Positions 1 through 6,782 of a stretch of DNA of 8,885 nt are shown one piece after another (within the stretch, counting starts at the first letter, position 1; each line of letters begins with the position of its first letter). The notes beneath the pieces are model-generated. The model was not told the origin of the DNA. It worked only from the letters and a program-made list of their open reading frames with translations, and did not search any database. A program made the translations under genes and the position numbers. The DNA lies in assembly GCA_017522745.1 (NCBI GenBank), contig JAFWYI010000117.1, forward strand, positions 1-8,885. The letters are read 5' to 3'. The stretch is from Mailhella sp. (GTDB lineage: Bacteria; Desulfobacterota; Desulfovibrionia; Desulfovibrionales; Desulfovibrionaceae).

Positions 1-1118
1 GAGATCGGCGCGTCCAGGGCCTCCAGGGCGTCTTTGGCCCGGCTGTCGGGTGCGTGGTTCAGGCGTCGGTTGTCCGCGCCGTCGGTGAGGACGATGGCGC
101 CGGAGAATTTGCGCGAGGCCTGGGCGCCCTTGCCCTTTTTCGCGTCTTCCAGAGCGCCGAGTTCGGCGAGTTTGAGGAAACGGCGGGATGTGAGGACGGA
201 CGTCAGCTGCGTGGTATGACAGCAGGAGACCACGGCGGAAGAGCCTGCCGTAAAGTTCAGCATGGCGGGAACATGCCCCTTGCTATGCAGACCGAAAAAG
301 GCCACGAGGCCCGGCAGAGAGGTGGGAAGCAGGAAGCCTACACGCTCCTCATCCTTGAAGATACGATGGAAGGCACGCCCCAGAACAGACATCTTGAGAA
401 GCAGATTTCCGTAGGTGAGTACCTTGCGGTCCTGATCTTCGGCGATGGGGAACTTGCGGCCGCAACGAGCCACGGTGTCCATGAGGAGCTGCACCATGTT
501 GCGGCGGTCCATAGTGGTACGGTATTCCAGTTCCGTCATCACCGAATAGAGGCGGACCGCCATACGGCGGCGACGTTCGCGAGCAGGAAGATCGGTCTGC
601 ACATCAGGCTTCTGCGGCTCCGTGACCGTGACCGTCACCCGGGGGAACCAGCGGCGGCGCACTTTGTGGCGCAGATAGGAGAAGATGGAGAGCGCCGCAC
701 CATCGATACGCACAGGCAGCAGTGTGGCACCGGCCTTCTCCGCCATGAGGCCGGCGGCCTCCAGCGCTTTGGTATAGGCGGTGTCGTTATCGAGGCGGCC
801 GCTGTGGAACATCATACAGCGCTTATGTTCCACGAGGGCGCGGACGAGGTTCACCGTTGCTGCGGGGCTGGCATAGTCGATGAACACCGTATCGGTGAGC
901 GAACAGAGCGGACGCATCCACCATTTATGCTCGAAAGCCTTGTCCGCCAGCAGGGTCACGCGATGCGGCAGCACTGCGGCGATGAGCAGAGGGTCGATGA
1001 TGGAACCCGGATTATGCAGGATGAGCGTGCGTTCACCGGCAGCCTCGAAATTCTCGCGGCCGCGCAGTTCCACGCGATAAAAAAGTTTCAGCAGAGAGCG
1101 GACTATAGGACCGAGCAT
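1..1118 (-). CDS. aas: Aas-like bifunctional acyltransferase/acyl-ACP synthetase (3' end outside window)
   Basis: The frame is open from the ATG at 1118 down to the window edge, giving 372 codons of a protein whose family is about 720 residues long. An AGGAG Shine-Dalgarno lies 5 bases before the ATG. Aas re-acylates lysophosphatidylethanolamine at the inner membrane: an N-terminal PlsC-type acyltransferase uses acyl-ACP made by a C-terminal AMP-forming ligase. The start (MLGPIVRSLLKLFYRVELRG), the LPVRIDGA block (134-141) and the start of the ligase domain (ERVGFLLP, PAMLNFTAG, TSRRFL) all parallel E. coli Aas as I remember it. Oddity: motif I reads N36-P37-GSII-D42 where the family has NHx4D, and motif III reads F104-H-S-G-R108 where it has FPEGR. 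The catalytic His and the conserved Glu are therefore absent. The fold is convincing, but acyltransferase activity is doubtful. The ligase P-loop lies beyond the window, so that half cannot be judged. The gene is divergent from the M50 peptidase. Confidence 0.85.
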   Translation of the reverse strand, partial: MLGPIVRSLLKLFYRVELRGRENFEAAGERTLILHNPGSIIDPLLIAAVLPHRVTLLADKAFEHKWWMRPLCSLTDTVFIDYASPAATVNLVRALVEHKRCMMFHSGRLDNDTAYTKALEAAGLMAEKAGATLLPVRIDGAALSIFSYLRHKVRRRWFPRVTVTVTEPQKPDVQTDLPARERRRRMAVRLYSVMTELEYRTTMDRRNMVQLLMDTVARCGRKFPIAEDQDRKVLTYGNLLLKMSVLGRAFHRIFKDEERVGFLLPTSLPGLVAFFGLHSKGHVPAMLNFTAGSSAVVSCCHTTQLTSVLTSRRFLKLAELGALEDAKKGKGAQASRKFSGAIVLTDGADNRRLNHAPDSRAKDALEALDAPI

Positions 1119-1318
1119 ACAAACTCCTCGGGTATGCCGTTATAAACGGATAAGGTCGATTCGCTATCATGCCCAATAGTCCGGACTTTGTCGAGTACGC
1201 ATCTGGGGCAAACGGCACCGGAACGCACTTTGAATACATCCTTTCCCCTCTGCCCCGCCTGCGTCTGCCGTTCCCGTAACCTTGCACAGCCGTTTTAAAT
1301 GTGGTAACCGATGTCACC
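1119..1318. promoter_or_regulatory. Divergent intergenic region between aas and the M50 peptidase gene
   Basis: This 200-base gap must hold the promoters of both divergent units. On the minus strand a TATAAC hexamer (1144-1139) could be a -10 for aas, but I see no matching -35. On the plus strand TTAAAT (1295-1300) is a possible -10 for the peptidase gene, again without a good -35. A perfect 10-base palindrome, AGTCCGGACT, lies at 1178-1187 and could be an operator; palindromes of this length also occur by chance. No RNA gene or further reading frame is evident. Confidence 0.3.
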
Positions 1319-1984
1319 ATGTTCGAAAACATCTCTGAAAGCATCACCCGTCTTGCGGTTTCCTTCGTACCAGTCCTCCTCGGCATCATCATGCATGAAG
1401 TGGCGCACGGATGGGCCGCCCTCAGACGCGGCGACCCCACGGCCTACATGCTCGGGCGTCTCACGCTGAACCCTGTTCCGCATATCGACCCCATGGGCAT
1501 GGGCATGTTCGTGTTCACGGCTTTGTTCAGCCCCTTCGTGTTCGGCTGGGCCAAGCCCGTGCCCATCAATCCCCGCTATTTCCGCAATCCCCGCAAGGAT
1601 ATGCTGTTCGTCACCGCCGCAGGCCCGCTGACCAATATCCTGCTGGCGCTGTCCTTTGCCGCCGCGCTGCGCCTTCTGCTCTTCGCGCCGGACAGCTTCC
1701 TGCTCTACAATCCTGTGGGCAAATATCTGCTCCAGATGTTCCAGGTAGGCATCATCGCCAACTTCACGCTGGCGTGGATCAACCTCATCCCCATCCCCCC
1801 GCTGGATGGCGGCCATATCCTGGAAGGTCTGCTCCCGCGCCGTGCCGCGCTCTGGTTCAGCAGCATAGAACGCTACGGCTTCCTCATCGTCGTAGTCCTG
1901 CTCGCCAGCGGACTCATGAGTTCCATCCTTCTGCCGCTCATCCGCGGTTCCTGGAACATCACGTTGAAACTCTTCGGTATCTGA
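1319..1984 (+). CDS. Site-2-protease family zinc metallopeptidase (M50), integral membrane
   Basis: Predicted 221-residue polytopic membrane protein of the short M50 family (YwhC/Rip-like), which cleaves substrates inside the membrane. HEVAH at 26-30 supplies two zinc-binding His and the catalytic Glu. NLIPIPPLDGGHIL at 155-168 supplies the third ligand, Asp163. Other family blocks are RGDPTA (37-42), KPVPINP (79-85) and AAGPLTN (100-106). Several hydrophobic segments span the protein, roughly at 9-30, 60-80, 97-122, 138-157 and 186-208. No PDZ domain is present, as expected for the short branch. I chose the ATG at 1319 because homologues typically begin MF- just ahead of the first helix; an in-frame GTG at 1301 would add six residues. 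Neither start has a clear Shine-Dalgarno. The gene ends 37 bases before trpS on the same strand, so the two are probably co-transcribed. The substrate is unknown. Confidence 0.88.
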   Translation: MFENISESITRLAVSFVPVLLGIIMHEVAHGWAALRRGDPTAYMLGRLTLNPVPHIDPMGMGMFVFTALFSPFVFGWAKPVPINPRYFRNPRKDMLFVTAAGPLTNILLALSFAAALRLLLFAPDSFLLYNPVGKYLLQMFQVGIIANFTLAWINLIPIPPLDGGHILEGLLPRRAALWFSSIERYGFLIVVVLLASGLMSSILLPLIRGSWNITLKLFGI

Positions 1985-2021
1985 TATCCTCAACCCCATC
2001 CCCCTCATCAGGAGAAACGCC

Positions 2022-3014
2022 ATGACGGCGAACAATCGCACCGTTTCGGGCATGCGCCCCACCGGCCCTCTTCACATCGGCCACTACTTCGGCGCCCTCA
2101 AGAACTGGATCGACATGCAGAATGACTACGAAGCCTTTTTCTTCGTTGCCGACTGGCATGCCCTCACCAGCAACTATGCTGATACTTCCAAACTGCCCCA
2201 GTACGTGCGCGACATGGTCGTTGACTGGATGAGCGCCGGGCTCGACCCCGAAAAATGCTCCATCTACCGCCAGTCCGACATCAAGGAGACCGCAGAACTG
2301 CACCTCATGCTCTCCATGATCACCCCCCTCGGCTGGCTGGAACGCTGCCCCACCTACAAGGAACAGCAACAGCAGATCACCGACAAGGACCTCGGCAACT
2401 ACGGCTTCCTCGGCTACCCCGTACTCATGACGGCCGACATCATCCAGCATCGTCCTCGCTGGGTGCCGGTCGGTCAGGACCAGCAGCCCCACCTCGAACT
2501 GGCCCGCGAGATCGTCCGCCGCTTCAACGGCATGTATAACACGCAGGTGTTCCCTGAACCTGAAGCCCGCCTCACCCCCGCCGCCAAGTGCCCCGGCCTC
2601 GACGGACGCAAGATGTCCAAGAGCTACGGCAACGGCATCTTCCTTCAGGATACGCTGGAAGACCTGACGCCCAAGATCAAGACCATGTTCACCGACCCGG
2701 CCCGCCTGCGCAAGAGCGATCCGGGCAATCCTGACGTGTGCAACCTCTTCCCCTACCATAAGCTCCTGGCCAGTCCTGAAGCTCAGGCCGAAGTGCGCGA
2801 AGGCTGCACCAAGGCCACCATGGGCTGCGTGAACTGCAAGAAGATGTTCCTCCAGAACCTTCAGAACTTCCTCGAACCCCTGCACGAACGCCGCGCCGCC
2901 ATCCTCGCCAAGCCCGGCCTCGTGGAAGAAGTGCTTGCCGCCGGCCGCGAACGCGCCGCGAAGTCCGTGAAGGACACCATGGAACTGGTGCGCGCCGCCA
3001 TGCACATGGATTGA
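2022..3014 (+). CDS. trpS: Tryptophanyl-tRNA synthetase, with a [4Fe-4S]-type cysteine motif
   Basis: Cytoplasmic class I synthetase that charges tRNA-Trp with tryptophan using ATP; 330 residues, normal length. An AGGAG site six to seven bases upstream supports the start. The HIGH motif is HIGH at 18-21 and KMSKS is at 197-201. Residues matching the indole pocket of the Bacillus enzyme are kept: Tyr132, Met136, Asp139, Val148, Val150 and Gln154. Just after Asp139 the usual LLY is IQH, and the usual VGEDQ is VGQDQ. The C-terminal part has C240-x21-C262-x6-C269-x2-C272, nearly identical in spacing to the C-x22-C-x6-C-x2-C motif that binds a [4Fe-4S] cluster in Thermotoga maritima TrpRS, near the anticodon-binding region. 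That suits an anaerobe. The gene is second in a unit with the M50 peptidase and is followed by a strong terminator. Confidence 0.97.
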   Translation: MTANNRTVSGMRPTGPLHIGHYFGALKNWIDMQNDYEAFFFVADWHALTSNYADTSKLPQYVRDMVVDWMSAGLDPEKCSIYRQSDIKETAELHLMLSMITPLGWLERCPTYKEQQQQITDKDLGNYGFLGYPVLMTADIIQHRPRWVPVGQDQQPHLELAREIVRRFNGMYNTQVFPEPEARLTPAAKCPGLDGRKMSKSYGNGIFLQDTLEDLTPKIKTMFTDPARLRKSDPGNPDVCNLFPYHKLLASPEAQAEVREGCTKATMGCVNCKKMFLQNLQNFLEPLHERRAAILAKPGLVEEVLAAGRERAAKSVKDTMELVRAAMHMD

Positions 3015-3040
3015 TCCTGCAAGATTCCGACACCTGACAT

Positions 3041-3070
3041 GGGGAGGGGAAACCCTCCCCTGTTCTTTTT
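3041..3070 (+). terminator. Rho-independent terminator after trpS
   Basis: A perfect 8-bp stem, GGGGAGGG (3041-3048) with CCCTCCCC (3053-3060), is closed by a GAAA tetraloop. It is followed by TGTTCTTTTT. It starts 27 bases after the trpS stop codon and separates that unit from the MCE operon. Confidence 0.93.
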
Positions 3071-3185
3071 AATCTGCGCAGATCACTTATCCGTAAATTG
3101 ATAGTTCTTTTCTTTATCCATCGTCTGTTGTAAGGTATAGGACCATCTCGGACATCACCCGAAACTCCACACCGCGCGGGGAGCC
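3071..3185 (+). promoter_or_regulatory. Leader and probable promoter region of the MCE operon, with a 12-base palindrome
   Basis: This AT-richer gap must drive the four-gene operon, because a strong terminator precedes it. A perfect 12-base palindrome, ATCTGCGCAGAT, lies at 3072-3083 and could be a repressor or activator site. TATAGG at 3136-3141 is a possible -10, but its -35 is poor. The Shine-Dalgarno GGGGAG (3178-3183) lies only two bases from the ATG at 3186, unusually close. Confidence 0.35.
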
Positions 3186-4319
3186 ATGCAGGCAGAATTC
3201 AACATCTGGAAAGAGCAGGGAACGCTCATCGTTTCCGCTTCGGGCCGCTGGGAACGAGCAGAGTTCTCAGGCTCGGCTTCGCCTGCTGGAGCGCTCATGG
3301 ATGCCGCTCTGGCAGAGCTGGAAGGCGCTTCCACCGTCGAATTCCGTGCCCGCGACCTCGAAAGTTGGGACAGTCTGCTCCTTGCGGCGTTCAACGCTGT
3401 GGCCAGAGAAGCCGCCCGGCTCGGACTGCGTGTGGATGTAAGCGCCCTTCCCGACGGCATGGCGCCCATGCTGGATATGGCGCTGGCCGTAGCCCCCAGC
3501 GATCAGGCCAGAGGGCAGCACGATGAAGGCTTTCTGGAAATGATAGGCGGCAAGGTCGTCGCCGTGCCAGGCATCACTCGAAACGTGCTGGAATTCATGG
3601 GAGAGGTCACACAGAGCCTCCTGCGTTTCTGCTCGGGCCGCGCCTCCTTCAGCCGCCGCGACCTCTGGAACGTCTTCCGGGAATGCGGCGCAGACGCCCT
3701 GCCCATCGTCACGCTCACCAGCCTTCTGCTGGGACTCATCCTCGCCTTCGTCAGCTCCATGCAGCTCAAACTTTTCGGTGCCGAGATCTACGTCGCCTCG
3801 CTTGTCGGCGTGTCCATGGTCCGCGTCATGGGCCCGGTACTCACGGGCATCGTTCTGGCCGGGCGCACCGGGGCATCCTTTGCCGCCGTCATAGGCAGTA
3901 TGCAGGTGAACGAGGAAGTGGACGCCCTCACCGGCTTCGGCATTTCCCCCATGGACTTTCTCGTCCTGCCGCGCGTGCTCGGCCTCGCGATAATGACACC
4001 TCTGCTCACCATCTATTCCGACATCGCAGGTATAGCAGGCGGTTTCCTCGTGGGTGTACTCATGCTGGATATCACCCCTGCCGCCTACATGGATAACGCC
4101 CTCGGCTTCATGAAGATGAGCTACGTCTGGATAGGCCTGCTGCACGCCCTGGTCTTCGGCATACTCATCTCGCTGTGCGGCTGTTATCAGGGCATTCGCA
4201 GCGGGCGCAACGCCGCGGCCGTGGGCCATGCCACTACCGCCGCAGTGGTGAACTCCATCGTGGGCATCATCATCGCCACGTCCGTCATCACCATCATTTT
4301 CACGGTGGTGGACATATGA
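3186..4319 (+). CDS. MlaE-family MCE/ABC transporter permease with N-terminal STAS domain
   Basis: Inner-membrane permease of an MCE lipid-transport complex, 377 residues. Residues about 1-105 form a STAS-like domain (FNIWKEQGTLIVSASGRW opening; VEFRARDLESWDSLLLAAF at 51-69), the counterpart of the separate MlaB protein of E. coli. Residues about 130-377 are the MlaE permease. They include GPVLTGIVLAGRTGASFAAV (216-235), EEVDALTGFGISPMDFLVLPR (243-263), the cytoplasmic loop expected to contact the ATPase, and the C-terminal CYQGIRSGRNAAAVGHAT block (333-350). About five hydrophobic helices are visible. It is first in its operon, and the downstream ATPase gene overlaps its stop codon by four bases (ATGA). 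No start codon lies between an upstream in-frame TAG at 3138 and the ATG at 3186, which supports this start. I give no symbol because the cluster mixes Mla and Pqi traits. Confidence 0.92.
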   Translation: MQAEFNIWKEQGTLIVSASGRWERAEFSGSASPAGALMDAALAELEGASTVEFRARDLESWDSLLLAAFNAVAREAARLGLRVDVSALPDGMAPMLDMALAVAPSDQARGQHDEGFLEMIGGKVVAVPGITRNVLEFMGEVTQSLLRFCSGRASFSRRDLWNVFRECGADALPIVTLTSLLLGLILAFVSSMQLKLFGAEIYVASLVGVSMVRVMGPVLTGIVLAGRTGASFAAVIGSMQVNEEVDALTGFGISPMDFLVLPRVLGLAIMTPLLTIYSDIAGIAGGFLVGVLMLDITPAAYMDNALGFMKMSYVWIGLLHALVFGILISLCGCYQGIRSGRNAAAVGHATTAAVVNSIVGIIIATSVITIIFTVVDI

Positions 4320-5119
4320 ACAGCACCATACCGTCTCCCTCTATCCAGAACCGTACCGAAACGGCCGTCCGTGCGGATGATGTCACCGTGGCCTACGGTT
4401 CCCGCATCATCCAGCAGGGGCTCGATTTCCGCATCGGCAAAGGCGACATCTTCGTCATCATGGGAGGATCCGGCTGTGGCAAGAGTTCCCTGCTCCGCGT
4501 CCTCATGGGGCTGAATCCCCCTGCTCACGGAACAGTGTGGTATGGTGAGAAAGATTTCTGGGGCGCCTCAGCGGCAGAACGGGACGCCATCATGCGCCGC
4601 ACCGGCGTGATGTTCCAGAGCGGCGCGTTGTGGACCTCCCGGACACTGGCAGAAAATGTGGCGCTTCCTCTTGAATATTACACCGACCTTTCTCCGCGCG
4701 ACATCCGGGAGCTGGCCTCCCTCAAGCTCGCCCTCGTGGGACTGGCCGGTTTTGAGGACTTCTACCCCTCCGAGATCAGCTGCGGCATGAAAAAACGCGC
4801 TGGCCTCGCCCGCGCTCTCGCTCTCGATCCCGACGTCGTCTATTTCGATGAACCTTCCGCCGGGCTCGACCCTGTGAGTGCCGCCCGCCTCGACGAACTC
4901 ATCCTCCAGCTCCGCGATACGCTGGGCATGACGGTAGTCGTCGTCACTCATGAACTGGCAAGCATTTTCGCCATCGCCAGCAACTCTGTTTTTCTTGATG
5001 CCAAGACCAAGACCATGATCGCCGGGGGCAACCCGCATGATCTGCTCCGACATGGCCCGGACGATGTGGTGGAATTCCTGACCCGCGGCAAAGGCCATGG
5101 GCATGGAGGAGATAAATGA
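4316..5119 (+). CDS. MlaF-family ABC transporter ATP-binding protein
   Basis: Cytoplasmic ATPase that powers the MCE transporter, 267 residues. Walker A is GGSGCGKSS (50-58), Q-loop Gln101, Walker B VVYFDEP (174-180), D-loop SAGLD (181-185) and the H-loop His212. The overall pattern (MFQSGALW at 99-106, GMKKRAGLARAL at 157-168) is that of the MlaF branch. Oddity: the ABC signature reads I-S-C-G-M (154-158), with Cys in place of the first Gly of the usual LSGGM. It is a one-base difference (TGC against GGC), so it may be natural variation or a sequencing error. A His/Gly-rich tail (GHGHGG, 260-265) overlies the next gene's strong Shine-Dalgarno. The start overlaps the permease stop and the end overlaps the MCE gene start, both as ATGA, implying translational coupling. 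A start further upstream would lie inside the permease gene and is not needed. Confidence 0.95.
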   Translation: MNSTIPSPSIQNRTETAVRADDVTVAYGSRIIQQGLDFRIGKGDIFVIMGGSGCGKSSLLRVLMGLNPPAHGTVWYGEKDFWGASAAERDAIMRRTGVMFQSGALWTSRTLAENVALPLEYYTDLSPRDIRELASLKLALVGLAGFEDFYPSEISCGMKKRAGLARALALDPDVVYFDEPSAGLDPVSAARLDELILQLRDTLGMTVVVVTHELASIFAIASNSVFLDAKTKTMIAGGNPHDLLRHGPDDVVEFLTRGKGHGHGGDK

Positions 5120-6138
5120 CCGAACGAAATACGAAAACCTTTATCGGGGCCTTCGTGCTGGGCGCTATAGCCCTGCTCATTGCGCTTATCCTTCTCCTCG
5201 GCTCCGGCACGCTTGGTTCGAAGAACCCCACCTTCGTTCTGTATTTCAAGACCTCGCTCAAGGGGCTCATCCAGGGGTCACCTGTCTATTTCAAAGGTAT
5301 CCGCGTCGGCAAGGTAAGCTCTATACAGATCCAGCCCGAACTCGACAGCGCCAGATTCCAGACGCCTGTCGTCATCGAAATAGAGAAGAACACCGCCACG
5401 CTCCTGCTCGAAGGCGGAAAGGAACGCGACCTCTTCGAGAATACAGAATTACTGAACAAGCTCATCTACCGGGGCCTGCGCGGTAAGCTCGGCATCACCA
5501 GCATCCTTACCGGACAGCTCTGCGTGGAGCTGGATATCATGAAGAACGCCGTCCCAGTGGACATCGCGACCCTCAGGCCCTACAAGGGCTCTCCCGAGAT
5601 ACCGACCCAGCTCTCTCCTCTGGATGCCGCCCTCAACACTCTGGAAAACATCCCCATCCAGGAAATCATCTACGACGTGATGGGTAGTGTGAAAAGCGTG
5701 AGTACTCAGTTCCAGAAGCTCGATCTTGCCGGCCTTGTCGATAGTCTGAAACTGACGAGCGATATCGCTCGCGAGCAGATCCAGGGGCTTTCCACCTTGC
5801 GCGACGATGCTGGCAAGGCCATCTCCGCATACGCCGGGCTGGCCGCCACCGCCAAAAAGGATCTGCAATTCACCATGGGGCACATGAACAAGGCTCTCGA
5901 CAGTGTGGAGACCATGGCGGGCGACACCTCCCGGGCTATGGCCGAAGCGCGCAGTGCCATGGCTGAGGTACGACAGACCGCCTCCGACGCCGGGAGCATC
6001 TTCAGTGAAGATTCCGCGCCTGTTCTGGAATTCAGCCAGACCATGCTTTCCCTCCGCAAGGCCGCTCAGTCGCTCTCCGACCTTGCCACTCTGCTTGAGA
6101 TCAAACCCAACTCGCTCATCTTCGGAAGGAGCAACTGA
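5116..6138 (+). CDS. MCE (MlaD/PqiB-type) domain protein, membrane anchored
   Basis: Substrate-binding component of the MCE transporter, 340 residues. A short cytoplasmic N-terminus precedes one transmembrane helix (about 10-29), then a single periplasmic MCE domain (about 38-145, with FKTSLKGLIQGSPVYFKGIRVGKV), then a long, largely helical, Ala-rich C-terminal part (about 165-330). It ends LEIKPNSLIFGRSN, resembling the LxxxPxxLIFGR ending that I associate with PqiB and MlaD-like proteins. It is longer than E. coli MlaD (about 180 residues) but has one MCE domain where PqiB has three. By analogy the MCE domain forms a hexameric ring and the helical extension may project as a needle or tube towards the outer membrane; that is inference. 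A strong GGAGGAG site lies 5 bases upstream of the ATG. It is third in the operon. Confidence 0.93.
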   Translation: MTERNTKTFIGAFVLGAIALLIALILLLGSGTLGSKNPTFVLYFKTSLKGLIQGSPVYFKGIRVGKVSSIQIQPELDSARFQTPVVIEIEKNTATLLLEGGKERDLFENTELLNKLIYRGLRGKLGITSILTGQLCVELDIMKNAVPVDIATLRPYKGSPEIPTQLSPLDAALNTLENIPIQEIIYDVMGSVKSVSTQFQKLDLAGLVDSLKLTSDIAREQIQGLSTLRDDAGKAISAYAGLAATAKKDLQFTMGHMNKALDSVETMAGDTSRAMAEARSAMAEVRQTASDAGSIFSEDSAPVLEFSQTMLSLRKAAQSLSDLATLLEIKPNSLIFGRSN

Positions 6139-6722
6139 TGAAAGCGCGTATCGCCGCCCTGCTTCTGGCATTTTCTCTCACTGGCTGCTCTTTCTCGCTG
6201 CCTCTCATGGGCCCTTCGGAAGAAGTACGCTACTACGTTCTGACTTCCCCGAAACCCAAGCAGCGTTCCATGCATGAAACTCGCATCGGGGTACTGCCTG
6301 TCAGTCTTCCGGGATATCTGTCCCGCCCACAGCTCGTGGTCCGCGACAAAGACAGTGTCAACATCAACATACGCGACTTTGACCGCTGGGGCGAAGAACT
6401 GAGCCGCGGCGTTTCCCGCGTACTGTGCAACACGCTCGCCACGCAGGGATACTGCGCCGTGCCGCTGCGGACCGGCTCTCAGGTAGACAGCAAACTCATG
6501 CTGGACGTGCGTCGCCTTGACGGCTCGCTGAACGGTGAGGTGACGCTGGATGCGGTGTGGACCTTGCAGAAAAATAAAGCCATCCTTGCTTCCGGTCAGG
6601 TCGTAGCCAGCCGCCCTGCCGGGAACACTCTGGAAAAGATGGTGGAAGCGCAGTCGCTCCTTATACAGGATATGGCGCGGGATATTGCAGAGAATTTGAC
6701 AAACACCAAAAATCCGAAGTGA
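6138..6722 (+). CDS. PqiC/YmbA-family (DUF330) transport-auxiliary lipoprotein
   Basis: Predicted lipoprotein of 194 residues. A short basic and hydrophobic signal (MKARIAALLLAFS) ends in the lipobox L-T-G-Cys17, where lipidation is expected. The mature part carries the PqiC family pattern: RYYVL (31-35), IGVLPVSLPGYLSRPQLV (50-67) and RWGEELSRGVSRVL (83-96). By analogy with E. coli PqiC it sits on the inner face of the outer membrane and docks the MCE protein, completing the lipid path across the periplasm. Its ATG shares one base with the MCE gene stop (TGATG), which supports translational coupling. It is the last clear operon member. No T-run terminator follows its stop codon; an 11-base palindrome, AGTGAGTCACT (6718-6728), overlaps the stop. 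Confidence 0.9.
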   Translation: MKARIAALLLAFSLTGCSFSLPLMGPSEEVRYYVLTSPKPKQRSMHETRIGVLPVSLPGYLSRPQLVVRDKDSVNINIRDFDRWGEELSRGVSRVLCNTLATQGYCAVPLRTGSQVDSKLMLDVRRLDGSLNGEVTLDAVWTLQKNKAILASGQVVASRPAGNTLEKMVEAQSLLIQDMARDIAENLTNTKNPK

Positions 6723-6782
6723 GTCACTATACTTCTGCCCACAAGGAAACTCTCTACTTCACAATAAAAAAGGAATCTGAAT

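Noticed and set aside
54..1145. Long plus-strand open frame of 363 codons
   Set aside because: It is the antisense of the Aas-like gene; the minus strand matches Aas along its whole length and has an AGGAG ribosome site.
1959..3005. Long minus-strand open frame of 348 codons
   Set aside because: It is antisense to trpS, whose HIGH and KMSKS motifs fix the true strand; its His/Gly/Ala-rich composition is typical of a GC-rich shadow.
3267..4229. Minus-strand open frame of 320 codons
   Set aside because: It is antisense to the MlaE-type permease and lacks any recognisable motif or ribosome site.
6696..6733. Perfect TTGACA (6696-6701) and TATACT (6728-6733) upstream of the AT-rich gene
   Set aside because: The spacing is 26 bases, far from the 16-18 needed, and no second box lies at the right distance from either.
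6716..6735. Inverted repeat GAAGT/ACTTC at the end of the lipoprotein gene
   Set aside because: No T-run follows, the stem is only 5 bp, and it overlaps the stop codon, so I do not call a terminator.
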